A model generated the notes under the pieces. The model was given only the letters and a program-made list of their open reading frames with translations. It did not search any database and was not told where the DNA came from. From positions 1-9,085 of the forward strand of contig CAMLSB010000065.1 of NCBI GenBank assembly GCA_946482565.1: a DNA stretch of 9,085 nt, read 5' to 3'. Made by a program: the position numbers and the translations under genes. Positions 1 through 7,590 of this stretch are shown here, piece after piece. The DNA comes from an uncultured Lysobacteraceae bacterium (lineage in GTDB: Bacteria > Pseudomonadota > Gammaproteobacteria > Xanthomonadales > Xanthomonadaceae). How positions within the stretch are numbered: the first letter of the stretch is position 1; each line of letters begins with the position of its first letter.

Positions 1-1465
1 GCGAACGCAGCTCGCGCGCGGCGTTCTTGTAGCTGGTGATGTCGGCGTAGCTGGTGACGAAGCCACCCTCAGGCAAGGGATTGCCGCGGATTTCCAGCAC
101 CGTGCCGTCTTCCTTCTCGCTTTCGCGCAGGTGCGGCCGGCCGCTGCGCAGGTGCGCCAGGCGACGCTGGATCGCTTCCTCCACGTCGCCCGCGCCCAGC
201 AGCCCGCGCCGCGCGTTGTAGCGGAACAGGTCCTCGACCGGGCGGCCCACCTGCAGCAGGTCGACGGGGAAGCGGAACAGCTCCACGTAGCGCGAATTCC
301 ACGCCACCAGGCGCAGGTCCGCGTCGATGATGACCACGCCCTGCGGAAGATGCTCGAGGCTGCGGCTCAGCCCCCCGCCGGCGGATTGCGCGGCGCGCAC
401 GATGCCGCCCTGCGCCGTGCGCAGTTCCTCGGCGTGCTGGCGCAGCACCGCCTCGAGTTCCTCGCGGCTGCGCAGCCGGTGCAGCGTCAGCCGTCGCCGC
501 TGCTGGATGAACAGCGCGAGGAAGGCCAGCGCAAGCCAGGCGCCGCCGGCGGCCAGCGCCGCGCTGCGGCTCGCTGCCGCGACGGCGCCGGCGTCGTGCA
601 GCAGGTGCACCTGCCAACCATCTTCGGCGAGCTTGGTGGCGCGCCACAGCACGGGTCGCGGCAGCGCGGGCGAACGCATGCGGACCAGGCGCGCGCCACC
701 GCCGAGGTCGCGCACGAGCTCCGCGCGCAATGGCGTGAGCGGCTGCCCCGCGTATTGCCGCGTGGCGTCGAGTTCGCGCTGGTCCGGGGTGCTGAGCGAA
801 TGCAGCGTGCGATAGCGCCAGCCGTCGCGGTTGGCGAGGAACACCACGCCATGGCGATCGCTCGCCAGCACGATGTCGGGCGTGCGCAACCACTCGCGCT
901 CCAGCGCCGCCAGCTCGATCTTGATGACCACCACGCCGATCGCGCGGCCGGCATCGTCGCGGATGGCCTGGGACAGGAAATAGCCGGGTTCGCCGGTGGT
1001 GACGCCGATGCCGTAGAAGCGGCCCTCGCCGCGCGTGAGCGCCTGCCGCACGTAGGGCCGGAACGCGTAGTCCTGGCCGACGTTGCTCGCGGGCGAACCC
1101 CAGTTGCTCGCCGCCAGCGCGACGCCGTCGCGGCCGATCAGGGTGAGCGTGGACGAACGGGTGACATCGTTCGCGCGCTCGAGCTTGCGGTCCAGCGCGA
1201 GGCGCTGCGCCTCGTCGAGCGGGCCGGAAACCGCCGCGCGCAGCTCCGGGTCCAGCGCCAGCACCTGCGGCAGCGTGCGATGCCGATCGATGCGCTGTTG
1301 CAGCGCCTGCGCGTACAGGTCGAGCTGGCGCTGCACCTGCGCCTGCTCGTCGCGCAGGGCGCGCTCGCCGGCGAAACGCCAGGCGCCGGCCATGCACAGC
1401 AGCATGCCGCCGCCGACCAGCAGCAGCACCGGCAAGGCCTTGCGGAATTTCCCCGGGAACGCCAC
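1..1465 (-). CDS. DctB-like membrane sensor with PAS_7 domain (N-terminal part, cut by left edge)
   Basis: This is a membrane signal sensor, probably a histidine kinase, of which 488 residues are visible. A basic start (KFRK) leads into a membrane helix at about residues 10-28. A periplasmic stretch of about 270 residues follows, with double-Cache features seen in DctB C4-dicarboxylate sensors, including [20 protein letters not shown] near residue 215 and an ATRQY segment after it. A second helix lies at about 302-320, then a charged, probably coiled-coil linker to about 368. A PAS_7 domain spans about 369-482 ([35 protein letters not shown]), as in NahK/ErcS-type kinases. The HisKA and ATPase domains are not in the window, so kinase activity is inferred. 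The GTG start at 1465-1463 retains the basic end and full first helix; an ATG at 1405 lies inside that helix. There is no clear ribosome site before the GTG. The gene diverges from dctA, which supports a role in dicarboxylate sensing. Confidence 0.85.
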   Translation of the reverse strand, partial: MAFPGKFRKALPVLLLVGGGMLLCMAGAWRFAGERALRDEQAQVQRQLDLYAQALQQRIDRHRTLPQVLALDPELRAAVSGPLDEAQRLALDRKLERANDVTRSSTLTLIGRDGVALAASNWGSPASNVGQDYAFRPYVRQALTRGEGRFYGIGVTTGEPGYFLSQAIRDDAGRAIGVVVIKIELAALEREWLRTPDIVLASDRHGVVFLANRDGWRYRTLHSLSTPDQRELDATRQYAGQPLTPLRAELVRDLGGGARLVRMRSPALPRPVLWRATKLAEDGWQVHLLHDAGAVAAASRSAALAAGGAWLALAFLALFIQQRRRLTLHRLRSREELEAVLRQHAEELRTAQGGIVRAAQSAGGGLSRSLEHLPQGVVIIDADLRLVAWNSRYVELFRFPVDLLQVGRPVEDLFRYNARRGLLGAGDVEEAIQRRLAHLRSGRPHLRESEKEDGTVLEIRGNPLPEGGFVTSYADITSYKNAARELRS

Positions 1466-1499
1466 CGGCGCAGTGTAGGCCGGGCCGGGACCCGGTCTA
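1466..1499 (-). promoter_or_regulatory. weak sigma-70-like promoter for the sensor gene
   Basis: On the minus strand TAGACC (1499-1494) and TACACT (1477-1472) match the -35 and -10 consensus at 4 of 6 positions each, with a 16-base spacer. The start of transcription would fall at or next to the GTG codon at 1465, giving a leaderless message, which would fit the missing Shine-Dalgarno sequence. The spacer contains the palindrome CCGGGACCCGG (1485-1495), a possible operator. Such matches arise by chance fairly often, so this is only a candidate. Confidence 0.2.
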
Positions 1500-1532
1500 G
1501 TACCAATTGGCTATCGGCCCGGAGCCCTCGGG

Positions 1533-1548
1533 CGGGTACAACGTTGCG
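1533..1548 (+). promoter_or_regulatory. candidate sigma-54 (-24/-12) promoter for dctA
   Basis: The sequence CGGGTACAACGTTGCG has GG at 1534-1535 and GC at 1546-1547 with exactly 10 bases between, and TT before the GC, as in the sigma-54 consensus TGGCACG-N4-TTGC. The middle of the -24 element (GTAC in place of CACG) matches poorly. Transcription would start near 1559, leaving a leader of about 33 bases before dctA. In rhizobia and Pseudomonas dctA is driven by sigma-54 with DctB/DctD, and a DctB-like sensor is divergent here, so the match fits the context. Confidence 0.3.
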
Positions 1549-1581
1549 GTCGCCCGCCCAGGCGCGGCGCTGCACCATCAC

Positions 1582-1587
1582 GGGGAG
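1582..1587 (+). promoter_or_regulatory. ribosome binding site of dctA
   Basis: GGGGAG lies 4 bases before the ATG at 1592. It fixes this ATG as the start although the frame stays open far upstream. The spacing is a little short. Confidence 0.6.
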
Positions 1588-1591
1588 ACGC

Positions 1592-2950
1592 ATGCCATCG
1601 ATCCACGCCGGCCGTGGCGTCGCGACCAGGAACCGCCCGCTGTACCGGCACCTCTACGTGCAGGTCCTGCTGGCGATCGCGCTGGGCGCGCTGCTCGGGC
1701 ATTTCGAGCCGGCGATGGGCGAGGCGATGAAGCCGCTCGGCGACGCGTTCATCAAGCTGGTGAAGATGATCATCGGCCCGGTCATCTTCCTGACCATCGT
1801 GACGGGCATCGCCGGGATGCCGCAGCTGCGCAGCGTCGGGCGGGTCTTCGCCAAGGCGATGGCGTACTTCCTCACGGTCTCGACGCTGGCGCTGCTCATC
1901 GGCCTGGTGGTGGCGCACGTGGTGCAGCCGGGCGCCGGCATGCACGTCGCGGTCTCGGACCTCGATCCGGCGGCCGTCGGCAGCTACATCACCAGGTCGC
2001 ACGAGCTCACGCTCATCGGCTTCGCGATGGACATCATCCCGAACACCTTGCTGGGCGCGCTGGTCGGCGAAAACATCCTGCAGGTGCTGTTCGTCGCGGT
2101 GCTGTTCGGGATCGCGCTGGCCCTGTCCGGCGAGCGCGGGCGACCGGTCGCCGCGCTGCTGGAGGCGCTGACGGTACCGGTGTTCCGGCTCGTGCACATC
2201 CTGATGCGCGCCGCGCCGATCGGCGCGTTCGGCGCGATCGCGTTCACCATCGGCAAGTACGGCGTGGACGTGCTGTCGAACCTGGCGTGGCTGGTCGGCA
2301 CGTTCTACATGACCTCGCTGCTGTTCGTGCTGGTGGTGCTGGGCATCGTGGCGCGGCTGTGCGGGTTCTCGGTGCTGAAGCTCGCGCGCTACCTCAAGGC
2401 GGAGCTGCTGCTGGTGCTCGGCACCTCGTCGTCGGAGTCGGCGCTGCCGTCGCTGATGGAGAAGATGCAGCAGGCCGGCTGCGGAAAATCCGTCGTCGGC
2501 CTCGTGGTGCCGACGGGCTACTCGTTCAACCTCGACGGCACCAACCTCTACATGACGCTGGCGGCGCTGTTCATCGCGCAGGCCACCGACACGCACCTCA
2601 CGCTGGGGCACCAGCTCGCGCTGCTGCTCGTCGCGATGCTCAGCTCGAAGGGCGCGGCGGGCGTGACCGGGGCCGGCTTCGTGACGCTCGCGGCGACGCT
2701 CGCGGTGGTGCCGGAAGTGCCGGTCGCGGGCATGGCGCTGATCCTCGGCGTGGACCGCTTCATGAGCGAATGCCGCTCGCTGACGAATTTCATGGGCAAT
2801 GCGGTGGCGACCGTCGTCGTCGCGCGCTGGGAGGGCGAGCTCGACAGCGACGCCCTGGCGCGTGCGCTGGACGGCGCGCCGCAAAACCTGTCCGCACCGT
2901 CGGATCCGGCCGCGGGGCCGGGCGATCCTGACGCGCTGGCCGCCGACTGA
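1592..2950 (+). CDS. dctA: C4-dicarboxylate/proton symporter DctA
   Basis: An inner-membrane symporter of the dicarboxylate/amino acid:cation symporter (DAACS) family, expected to import succinate, fumarate and malate with protons. The protein has 452 residues, close to the usual 430-450. Family hallmarks are all present: a first helix with [14 protein letters not shown], the [16 protein letters not shown] segment, the serine-rich re-entrant loop [10 protein letters not shown] at 278-287, the [15 protein letters not shown] segment with NLDGT at 313-317, [10 protein letters not shown] at 351-360 for the second re-entrant loop, and [12 protein letters not shown] at 388-399 in the last helix. 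The C-terminal tail after about residue 425 is hydrophilic and rich in Ala, Pro and Asp. The start has a ribosome site at 1582-1587 and gives a short cytoplasmic N-terminus before the first helix. Sodium-coupled relatives for glutamate exist in the family, but the motifs match DctA best. It is followed after 38 bases by the receptor gene, with no terminator visible. Confidence 0.95.
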   Translation: MPSIHAGRGVATRNRPLYRHLYVQVLLAIALGALLGHFEPAMGEAMKPLGDAFIKLVKMIIGPVIFLTIVTGIAGMPQLRSVGRVFAKAMAYFLTVSTLALLIGLVVAHVVQPGAGMHVAVSDLDPAAVGSYITRSHELTLIGFAMDIIPNTLLGALVGENILQVLFVAVLFGIALALSGERGRPVAALLEALTVPVFRLVHILMRAAPIGAFGAIAFTIGKYGVDVLSNLAWLVGTFYMTSLLFVLVVLGIVARLCGFSVLKLARYLKAELLLVLGTSSSESALPSLMEKMQQAGCGKSVVGLVVPTGYSFNLDGTNLYMTLAALFIAQATDTHLTLGHQLALLLVAMLSSKGAAGVTGAGFVTLAATLAVVPEVPVAGMALILGVDRFMSECRSLTNFMGNAVATVVVARWEGELDSDALARALDGAPQNLSAPSDPAAGPGDPDALAAD

Positions 2951-2972
2951 CCCGGCGCCGGCACAACGATCC

Positions 2973-2983
2973 AGAGGGAGGAG
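2973..2983 (+). promoter_or_regulatory. strong ribosome binding site of the TonB-dependent receptor
   Basis: AGAGGGAGGAG lies 5 bases before the ATG at 2989, the strongest Shine-Dalgarno sequence in the window. It sits in the 38-base gap after dctA and supports separate, high translation of the receptor from a shared message. Confidence 0.8.
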
Positions 2984-2988
2984 CCAAG

Positions 2989-5900
2989 ATGCGCACGAAC
3001 CAACGTTGCACGCGCCTGAACCGCAGTTTGCTGGGAGGCGCGATCGCGGCCGCCCTGTTCGCCATGGCGCTGCCGGCAGCCGCGCAGGATGCCGCGACGA
3101 ATGGCGCGGCAGCGCAGGACCAGGCGCAGGCCAAGCCCGCCGCGAAGGGCGCGCAGTCGCAGGCGCCCGCGCAAGCCGCTGCCGCGCAAGCACAACCACA
3201 ACAGGCGCCAGCGGCTTCCGCGCCACCGCCGGTGACGCTCGAGCAGGTGCAGGTCGTCGGCTCGCACATCTCCGGTGCCGCCACCACCGAAGCGCTGCCG
3301 GTGGTCGTGTTCGACCGCGACGACATCGACGCATCCGCCGCCGTCTCCGGCGACGAACTCATGCGCGACATCCCGCAGATGGGCGACGTGCTGTTCGACG
3401 CGTCCAACAACCCGCAGACCAGCAACGCCGCGCGCGGCGACGTCAATTCGGTGAACCTGCGCTCGCTGGGCGTCGGCAACACGCTGGTGCTGCTCAACGG
3501 CCGGCGCATCGTGCAGCACCCGACCAGCCAGGGCACTTCGGACACCGGCACCGTGCCGGTGCAGAGCTTCAACTCGAATTCGATCCCGGTGGCCGGCCTC
3601 GAGCGGGTGGAAGTGCTGCTCGACGGCGCGGCGGCCATCTACGGCGCGGACGCGGTCGCCGGCGTCGTGAACACCGTGCTCCAGGACAATGCCGAAGGCG
3701 TCACGCTCACCGCGCGCTATGGCGCGGCGGAAGGCACCCGCATGCACGAAGCCGAAATCTCGGGCTTCGCCGGGCACAGCTGGGACCGCGGCAACGTCAC
3801 GTTGTTCATGGACTACACGGACCGCTCGGCGCTGTGGGCCTCGGACCAGGACTTCACTTCCTCCGACGACCTGCGCCCCTTGTTCGAGGAGTACCCGGAC
3901 TTCGCCGGCCTGTCCTCGGAAGACGGGCGTTCCTCGCACACGCCATGGGCGCGCACCAGCGTCGGCAAGCATGCGGTGATCCGGTCCAACGGCACCGCGG
4001 TGACGAACAGCTCCGGCGCCTTCCACGTGCAGCCGGACAGCTTCCCGAGCTGCGGCGTCGCGTACGGCGACGGCATGTGCCTGGCCAGCGGCAACACGAA
4101 CTTCAACACCAACCACCGCGAGCTGCGCTACGACACGCGCTTCGGCACCACGGTGCGCCCGTCGGTGGAGCGCATCAACCTGTTCGCGACCGGGCACCAG
4201 CAGCTCACGGACTCGGTGGAAGCCTTCGGCGAAATCGGCTACTACCACGCGACCAGCGATGCGGTGCAGCCGCCGGTGGTGAACCTCAACAGCCTGTGGA
4301 TCCCGGCGAGCAACTACTGGAATCCGTTCGGGCCGACGACCTTCGCCGATGGCACGGCCAACCCGAATCGCCTGCCGGGCCTGACCAACGTGCCCGCGGC
4401 GGGCCTGCCCGTGGAACTGAGCAACTACCGCTACATCGATGCCGGATTCCAGGACGTGCACGTGACCAACTTCCAGTCGCGCTTCCTCGCCGGCTTGCGC
4501 GGCGAGTGGGGCGGGTACCACTGGGAAAGCGCCCTGGTCTATTCGGAAGCCGAAGCCGTCGACCACTCGCCGAACATCGACATGACGAAGCTGCAGCAGC
4601 AGCTCGCGCTTTCGACGCCCGATGCGTACAACCCGTTCAACGGCGGCTGCGTCGACACCACGAGCCATGGCGATTGCACGCCGAGCCCGGCGGCGGCGGT
4701 GGATGCGATCACGTTCGACCTGGTGCGCAAGTCGCGCACCACGCTGTCCATGGCCGACTTCCGCATGAACCGCCCGGACCTGTTCCGCATGCCCGGCGGC
4801 GATGTCGGCGTTGCGTTCGGCGTGGAAGCGCGGCGCGAGACCCAGAGCGACGACCGCGACGCCAACCTCGACGGCACGCACACGTTCGTGGACATGGTCA
4901 CGGGCGAAACCAACCTCAGCAACGTATCGGCGGTCAGCCCGAACCCGGATACCTCCGGTTCGCGCAACATCGGCTCGGCCTACGTCGAGCTGGCCGTGCC
5001 GCTGGTGTCGGAATCGATGCACATCCCGCTGGTGCACAGCCTCGACGTGCAGCTTGCGGGTCGCTACGAGAACTACTCCGACTTCGGCGGCGTCGCCAAG
5101 CCGAAGATCGCCGTCGCCTGGGATGTCGTGCCAGGGTTGCGCGTGCGCGGTTCCTATTCCGGCGGCTTCCGCGCGCCGAACCTGGAGCAGACGCACGCCA
5201 CCCAGTACGCGCGCCTGGCCGGCGGCACCGACTACATCCGCTGCGAGGCCGAACTGCGCGCGGGACGCCTCGATTCGATGCCGGAATGCGGCGAAAACAC
5301 GTCGGGCGCGTCCCTGCTCGTCGCGGGCAACCCGGACCTGGAGCCGGAAGAAAGCACGAGCCGGTCCTACGGCGTCGTGCTGCAGCCGACGTTCCTCCCC
5401 GAGCGCCTCGGCGAACTCACCCTCACCGCGGACCGCTGGGAAATCCGGCAGAAGCAGATCGTCGGCCTGCTCGGCGCGCAGACCGCGCTGATCGTCGATT
5501 ACCTCGACCGGCTCGAGGGCGGCAGCAATCCGCTCGTCGTGCGCGCCGACCCGACCGACGACGACATCGCGCAGTTCGCCGGCACCGGCATCGCGCCGGT
5601 GGGCGAGGTGACCGCGATCAACGACAGCTTCATCAACCTGCAGCCGCAGACGGCAGGCGGTCTCGATTTCAGCCTGAACTGGAAGTTGCGCAAGACGCCG
5701 ATCGGCCGCTTCACGCTGCGGGTCGATGCGACGAAGCTGCTCGAGTTCGATCGCGATCCCGGCCCCATCGTGGACGCGCTCTACGCGGCGCGCGACGCCG
5801 GCACCATCGACGCGCTGACGCCGCTGCCCGACAGCTCGAAGCTGATCGGCGAGAACGGGCGGCCGAAGTGGCGCGCGGGCAGCTCGCTCACCTGGAACCA

Positions 5901-6171
5901 GGGCCCGTGGCGCGCCGGCCTCTCCGCGCAGTACATGAGCAGCTTCCGGCAGTCGGATTTCCTCGGGGTGTCCGGTGCCCCGTGGGTGGTGGAAGGACGC
6001 ACGGTGTACAACACCTACGGCCAGTACCGCTTCTACGACGGCACCGAAATCCGGATCGGCGTGCGCGACCTGACCAACGAAGGGCCGTCGCTGGCGGAGA
6101 ACGGCTATCGCGGATCGGTGCAGAATCCGTGGGGCCGCTACTACTACGTGTCGCTGACGAGGTCGTTCTGA
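2989..6171 (+). CDS. TonB-dependent outer-membrane receptor
   Basis: An outer-membrane gated channel that takes up a large or scarce ligand using TonB/ExbBD energy. It has 1060 residues. A signal peptide runs to about Ala32 (cut likely at ALPAAA-Q). Residues 33-81 are a low-complexity linker with 21 Ala and 11 Gln. A TonB-box-like segment TLEQVQVVG follows at 83-91. The plug domain is at about 92-230, with LRSLGVGNTLVLLNGRRI and VEVLLDGAAAIYGADAVAGV typical of the family. The rest is a beta barrel, with the conserved SYSGGFRAPNLEQ and NPDLEPEES segments and a C-terminal Phe. There is no N-terminal secretin/STN signalling extension and no FecR or sigma-factor gene nearby, so FecIRA-type control is unlikely from this window. 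The mature protein has only six Cys, in three close pairs (355/364, 554/563, 752/767). The ligand cannot be read from sequence; its place between dctA and a secreted hydrolase suggests a dicarboxylate-containing compound rather than proving it. Confidence 0.95.
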   Translation: MRTNQRCTRLNRSLLGGAIAAALFAMALPAAAQDAATNGAAAQDQAQAKPAAKGAQSQAPAQAAAAQAQPQQAPAASAPPPVTLEQVQVVGSHISGAATTEALPVVVFDRDDIDASAAVSGDELMRDIPQMGDVLFDASNNPQTSNAARGDVNSVNLRSLGVGNTLVLLNGRRIVQHPTSQGTSDTGTVPVQSFNSNSIPVAGLERVEVLLDGAAAIYGADAVAGVVNTVLQDNAEGVTLTARYGAAEGTRMHEAEISGFAGHSWDRGNVTLFMDYTDRSALWASDQDFTSSDDLRPLFEEYPDFAGLSSEDGRSSHTPWARTSVGKHAVIRSNGTAVTNSSGAFHVQPDSFPSCGVAYGDGMCLASGNTNFNTNHRELRYDTRFGTTVRPSVERINLFATGHQQLTDSVEAFGEIGYYHATSDAVQPPVVNLNSLWIPASNYWNPFGPTTFADGTANPNRLPGLTNVPAAGLPVELSNYRYIDAGFQDVHVTNFQSRFLAGLRGEWGGYHWESALVYSEAEAVDHSPNIDMTKLQQQLALSTPDAYNPFNGGCVDTTSHGDCTPSPAAAVDAITFDLVRKSRTTLSMADFRMNRPDLFRMPGGDVGVAFGVEARRETQSDDRDANLDGTHTFVDMVTGETNLSNVSAVSPNPDTSGSRNIGSAYVELAVPLVSESMHIPLVHSLDVQLAGRYENYSDFGGVAKPKIAVAWDVVPGLRVRGSYSGGFRAPNLEQTHATQYARLAGGTDYIRCEAELRAGRLDSMPECGENTSGASLLVAGNPDLEPEESTSRSYGVVLQPTFLPERLGELTLTADRWEIRQKQIVGLLGAQTALIVDYLDRLEGGSNPLVVRADPTDDDIAQFAGTGIAPVGEVTAINDSFINLQPQTAGGLDFSLNWKLRKTPIGRFTLRVDATKLLEFDRDPGPIVDALYAARDAGTIDALTPLPDSSKLIGENGRPKWRAGSSLTWNQGPWRAGLSAQYMSSFRQSDFLGVSGAPWVVEGRTVYNTYGQYRFYDGTEIRIGVRDLTNEGPSLAENGYRGSVQNPWGRYYYVSLTRSF

Positions 6172-6188
6172 GCCAGGGCTTGCGCAGC

Positions 6189-7508
6189 ATGGGGATCCGG
6201 GGGCTTGCGGGGGCCGCCTTCGTGGCGGCCGTCGCCTTCGCCGGCGCAGTCAATGCTTCCACGGCAGCGCCAGTCGCGGAGTTCCAACCCACCGCATGCC
6301 CGGCGTCGGTCGCGCGCAGCGCCGATTGCTACGCCGCGCATCACGCGAGCGGCGCCTGGTTGCTGGCGGCGGTCCCTCGCGGCTGGAACCACCGGCTGAT
6401 CGTGCACGCGCACGGCGGCCCGCGCCTGTCGGCGCCGAGGGCCGGCGATTCCGCCGAGGATCTCGACCGCTTCTCGGTGATGGTGCGCGCCGGCTATGCA
6501 TGGATCGGCACGACCTATCGCCGCGGCGGCTACGGCGTGCGCATGGCGGCCGCCGACGTGGAGGACGCGCGCAAGGCCTTCATCGCGCGCTGGGGCGTGC
6601 CGCGGCGCACGCTGCTGCACGGCCAGTCCTGGGGCGGCAACGTCGCCGCGAAGGTCGCCGAGCTCTACGCGCTCGACGTCGACGGGCACGACAATTACGA
6701 CGGCGTGCTCGTCACCAACGGCGTGCTGATGGGCGGCACGCACGCCTACGGGTTCCGCGCCGACCTGCGTGCCGTCTACCAGTACTACTGCCACAACCAC
6801 CCGGCGCCCGGCGAACCGCGATATCCGTTGTGGCAGGGCTTGCCCGCCGGCGCGAAGATGAGCCGCAAGCAGTTGCAGGCGCGCGTCGACGACTGCACCG
6901 GACTCGATCGCGCCCCGGCGCGGCGCACGCCGGACCAGGCTTCGCGGCTGCACGACATCCTCGCCGTGACCGGGATCGCCGAGGCGCAGCTGGTGAGCCA
7001 CCTCGCGTGGGCGACCAATACCTTCCGCGACCTCGTCCAGCTGCGGCTGGACGGGCGCAACCCGTTCGACAACACGAAGACCGTGTACCGCGGCTCGCAC
7101 GACGACAAGGCGCTCAACGCCGGGGTGGAGCGTTTCGCCGCGGACCCGGCGGCGGTGGCGCGGCTGGCCTACGACGCCGACCTCTCGGGCCAGATCGTGC
7201 TGCCGATGCTGACGATCCACGCGCGCCACGATCCGGTCGTATCGCCGCACGCGGACGCGGACTACGCGGCGGTGGTCGCCGCCGCCGGCCGCGAAGCGCT
7301 GCTGGCGCAGGCCACCACCGACGAGGACCAGCACAGCCGCCTGCGCGACGAGACCTGGCTGGCGGCGCTGCTCGCGCTCGACGACTGGCTCGACCGGCGG
7401 CAGGCCGGCGGCGCGGGCGTCGCCAAGCCCGACGCCGCGGCCCTCCAGGCCCGCTGTCTCGCGCTGCCCGCCACCGCCGCGGATTGCCGGTTCCTGCCAC
7501 CGTTCTGA
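6189..7508 (+). CDS. secreted alpha/beta hydrolase (S9-like serine esterase or peptidase)
   Basis: A probable periplasmic or secreted serine hydrolase of 439 residues. A short signal peptide (MGIRGLAGAAFVAAVAFAGA) is likely cut near Ala23. The fold is shown by HGG at 75-77 for the oxyanion hole, the nucleophile elbow GQSWGG with Ser147, an Asp in ARHDPVV (Asp348) and a His in DEDQHSR (His382), giving a Ser-Asp-His triad in the right order. Between Ser147 and Asp348 about 200 residues intervene, enough for a lid or cap domain. The TYRRGGYGVR segment at about 114-123 resembles prolyl-oligopeptidase-like members. Six Cys occur at 37, 47, 201, 236, 423 and 433. The ATG at 6189 starts 17 bases after the receptor stop, with AGGG at 6175-6178 as a weak ribosome site; a TTG three codons upstream is less likely. 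The open frame extends far upstream through the receptor gene, but only this part reads as a protein. The substrate is unknown; an ester or a peptide is equally possible from sequence. Confidence 0.82.
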   Translation: MGIRGLAGAAFVAAVAFAGAVNASTAAPVAEFQPTACPASVARSADCYAAHHASGAWLLAAVPRGWNHRLIVHAHGGPRLSAPRAGDSAEDLDRFSVMVRAGYAWIGTTYRRGGYGVRMAAADVEDARKAFIARWGVPRRTLLHGQSWGGNVAAKVAELYALDVDGHDNYDGVLVTNGVLMGGTHAYGFRADLRAVYQYYCHNHPAPGEPRYPLWQGLPAGAKMSRKQLQARVDDCTGLDRAPARRTPDQASRLHDILAVTGIAEAQLVSHLAWATNTFRDLVQLRLDGRNPFDNTKTVYRGSHDDKALNAGVERFAADPAAVARLAYDADLSGQIVLPMLTIHARHDPVVSPHADADYAAVVAAAGREALLAQATTDEDQHSRLRDETWLAALLALDDWLDRRQAGGAGVAKPDAAALQARCLALPATAADCRFLPPF

Positions 7509-7550
7509 GGGCGCTTCCAGGCCTCGTCGGCCGTTCTGCGGGCGTCTGGC

Positions 7551-7556
7551 TAGAAT
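7551..7556 (+). promoter_or_regulatory. likely -10 element of the maeB promoter
   Basis: TAGAAT matches TATAAT at 5 of 6 positions and lies 30 bases before the maeB ATG. I find no good -35 at 16-18 bases upstream (CGGCCG region), so it may need an activator. Transcription would start near 7563, giving a leader of about 24 bases. It suggests maeB is transcribed separately from the operon ending at 7508. Confidence 0.45.
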
Positions 7557-7575
7557 GGAGGTTCCGCAGGACAAG

Positions 7576-7590
7576 ATGCCGTCACGATGA
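7576..7590 (+). other. 4-codon upstream ORF overlapping the maeB start
   Basis: ATG CCG TCA CGA TGA encodes MPSR, and its stop overlaps the maeB start as ATGA (7587-7590). The nearby AGGA at 7568-7571 is 4 bases from this ATG but 15 from the maeB ATG, so ribosomes might enter here and restart at maeB. It may equally be chance, with a poorly placed ribosome site serving maeB directly. Confidence 0.25.

Noticed and set aside
69..1397. 442-codon minus-strand frame within the sensor region
   Set aside because: Its translation is Arg/Ala-rich low complexity, while another minus-strand frame gives a coherent sensor with membrane helices, Cache and PAS domains.
131..1591. Plus-strand open frame running into dctA, which would make a 939-residue fusion
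   Set aside because: The upstream 487 codons give Arg/Ala/Gln-rich sequence with no domain, they are antisense to the sensor gene, and dctA has its own ribosome site at 1582-1587.
2952..2961. Perfect palindrome CCGGCGCCGG just after the dctA stop
   Set aside because: It has no room for a loop and no T run, and such GC palindromes are common at this base composition; it is not a credible terminator.
1511..3334. 607-codon antisense frame across dctA
   Set aside because: It is rich in Arg, His and Gln with no domain and lies opposite the strongly conserved dctA.
2548..5196. 882-codon antisense frame across the dctA end and the receptor
   Set aside because: Its His/Val/Arg/Ala-rich composition and lack of domains are typical of the antisense strand of GC-rich genes.
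2799..6188. Plus-strand frame through the receptor gene that joins the hydrolase to give 1569 codons
   Set aside because: Only the part from 6189 reads as a protein with signal peptide and catalytic triad; the earlier part is an Arg-rich shadow of the receptor gene.
7520..7532. GGCC-TCGTC-GGCC hairpin after the hydrolase as a terminator
   Set aside because: The stem is only 4 bp and no run of T follows, so it does not qualify as an intrinsic terminator.
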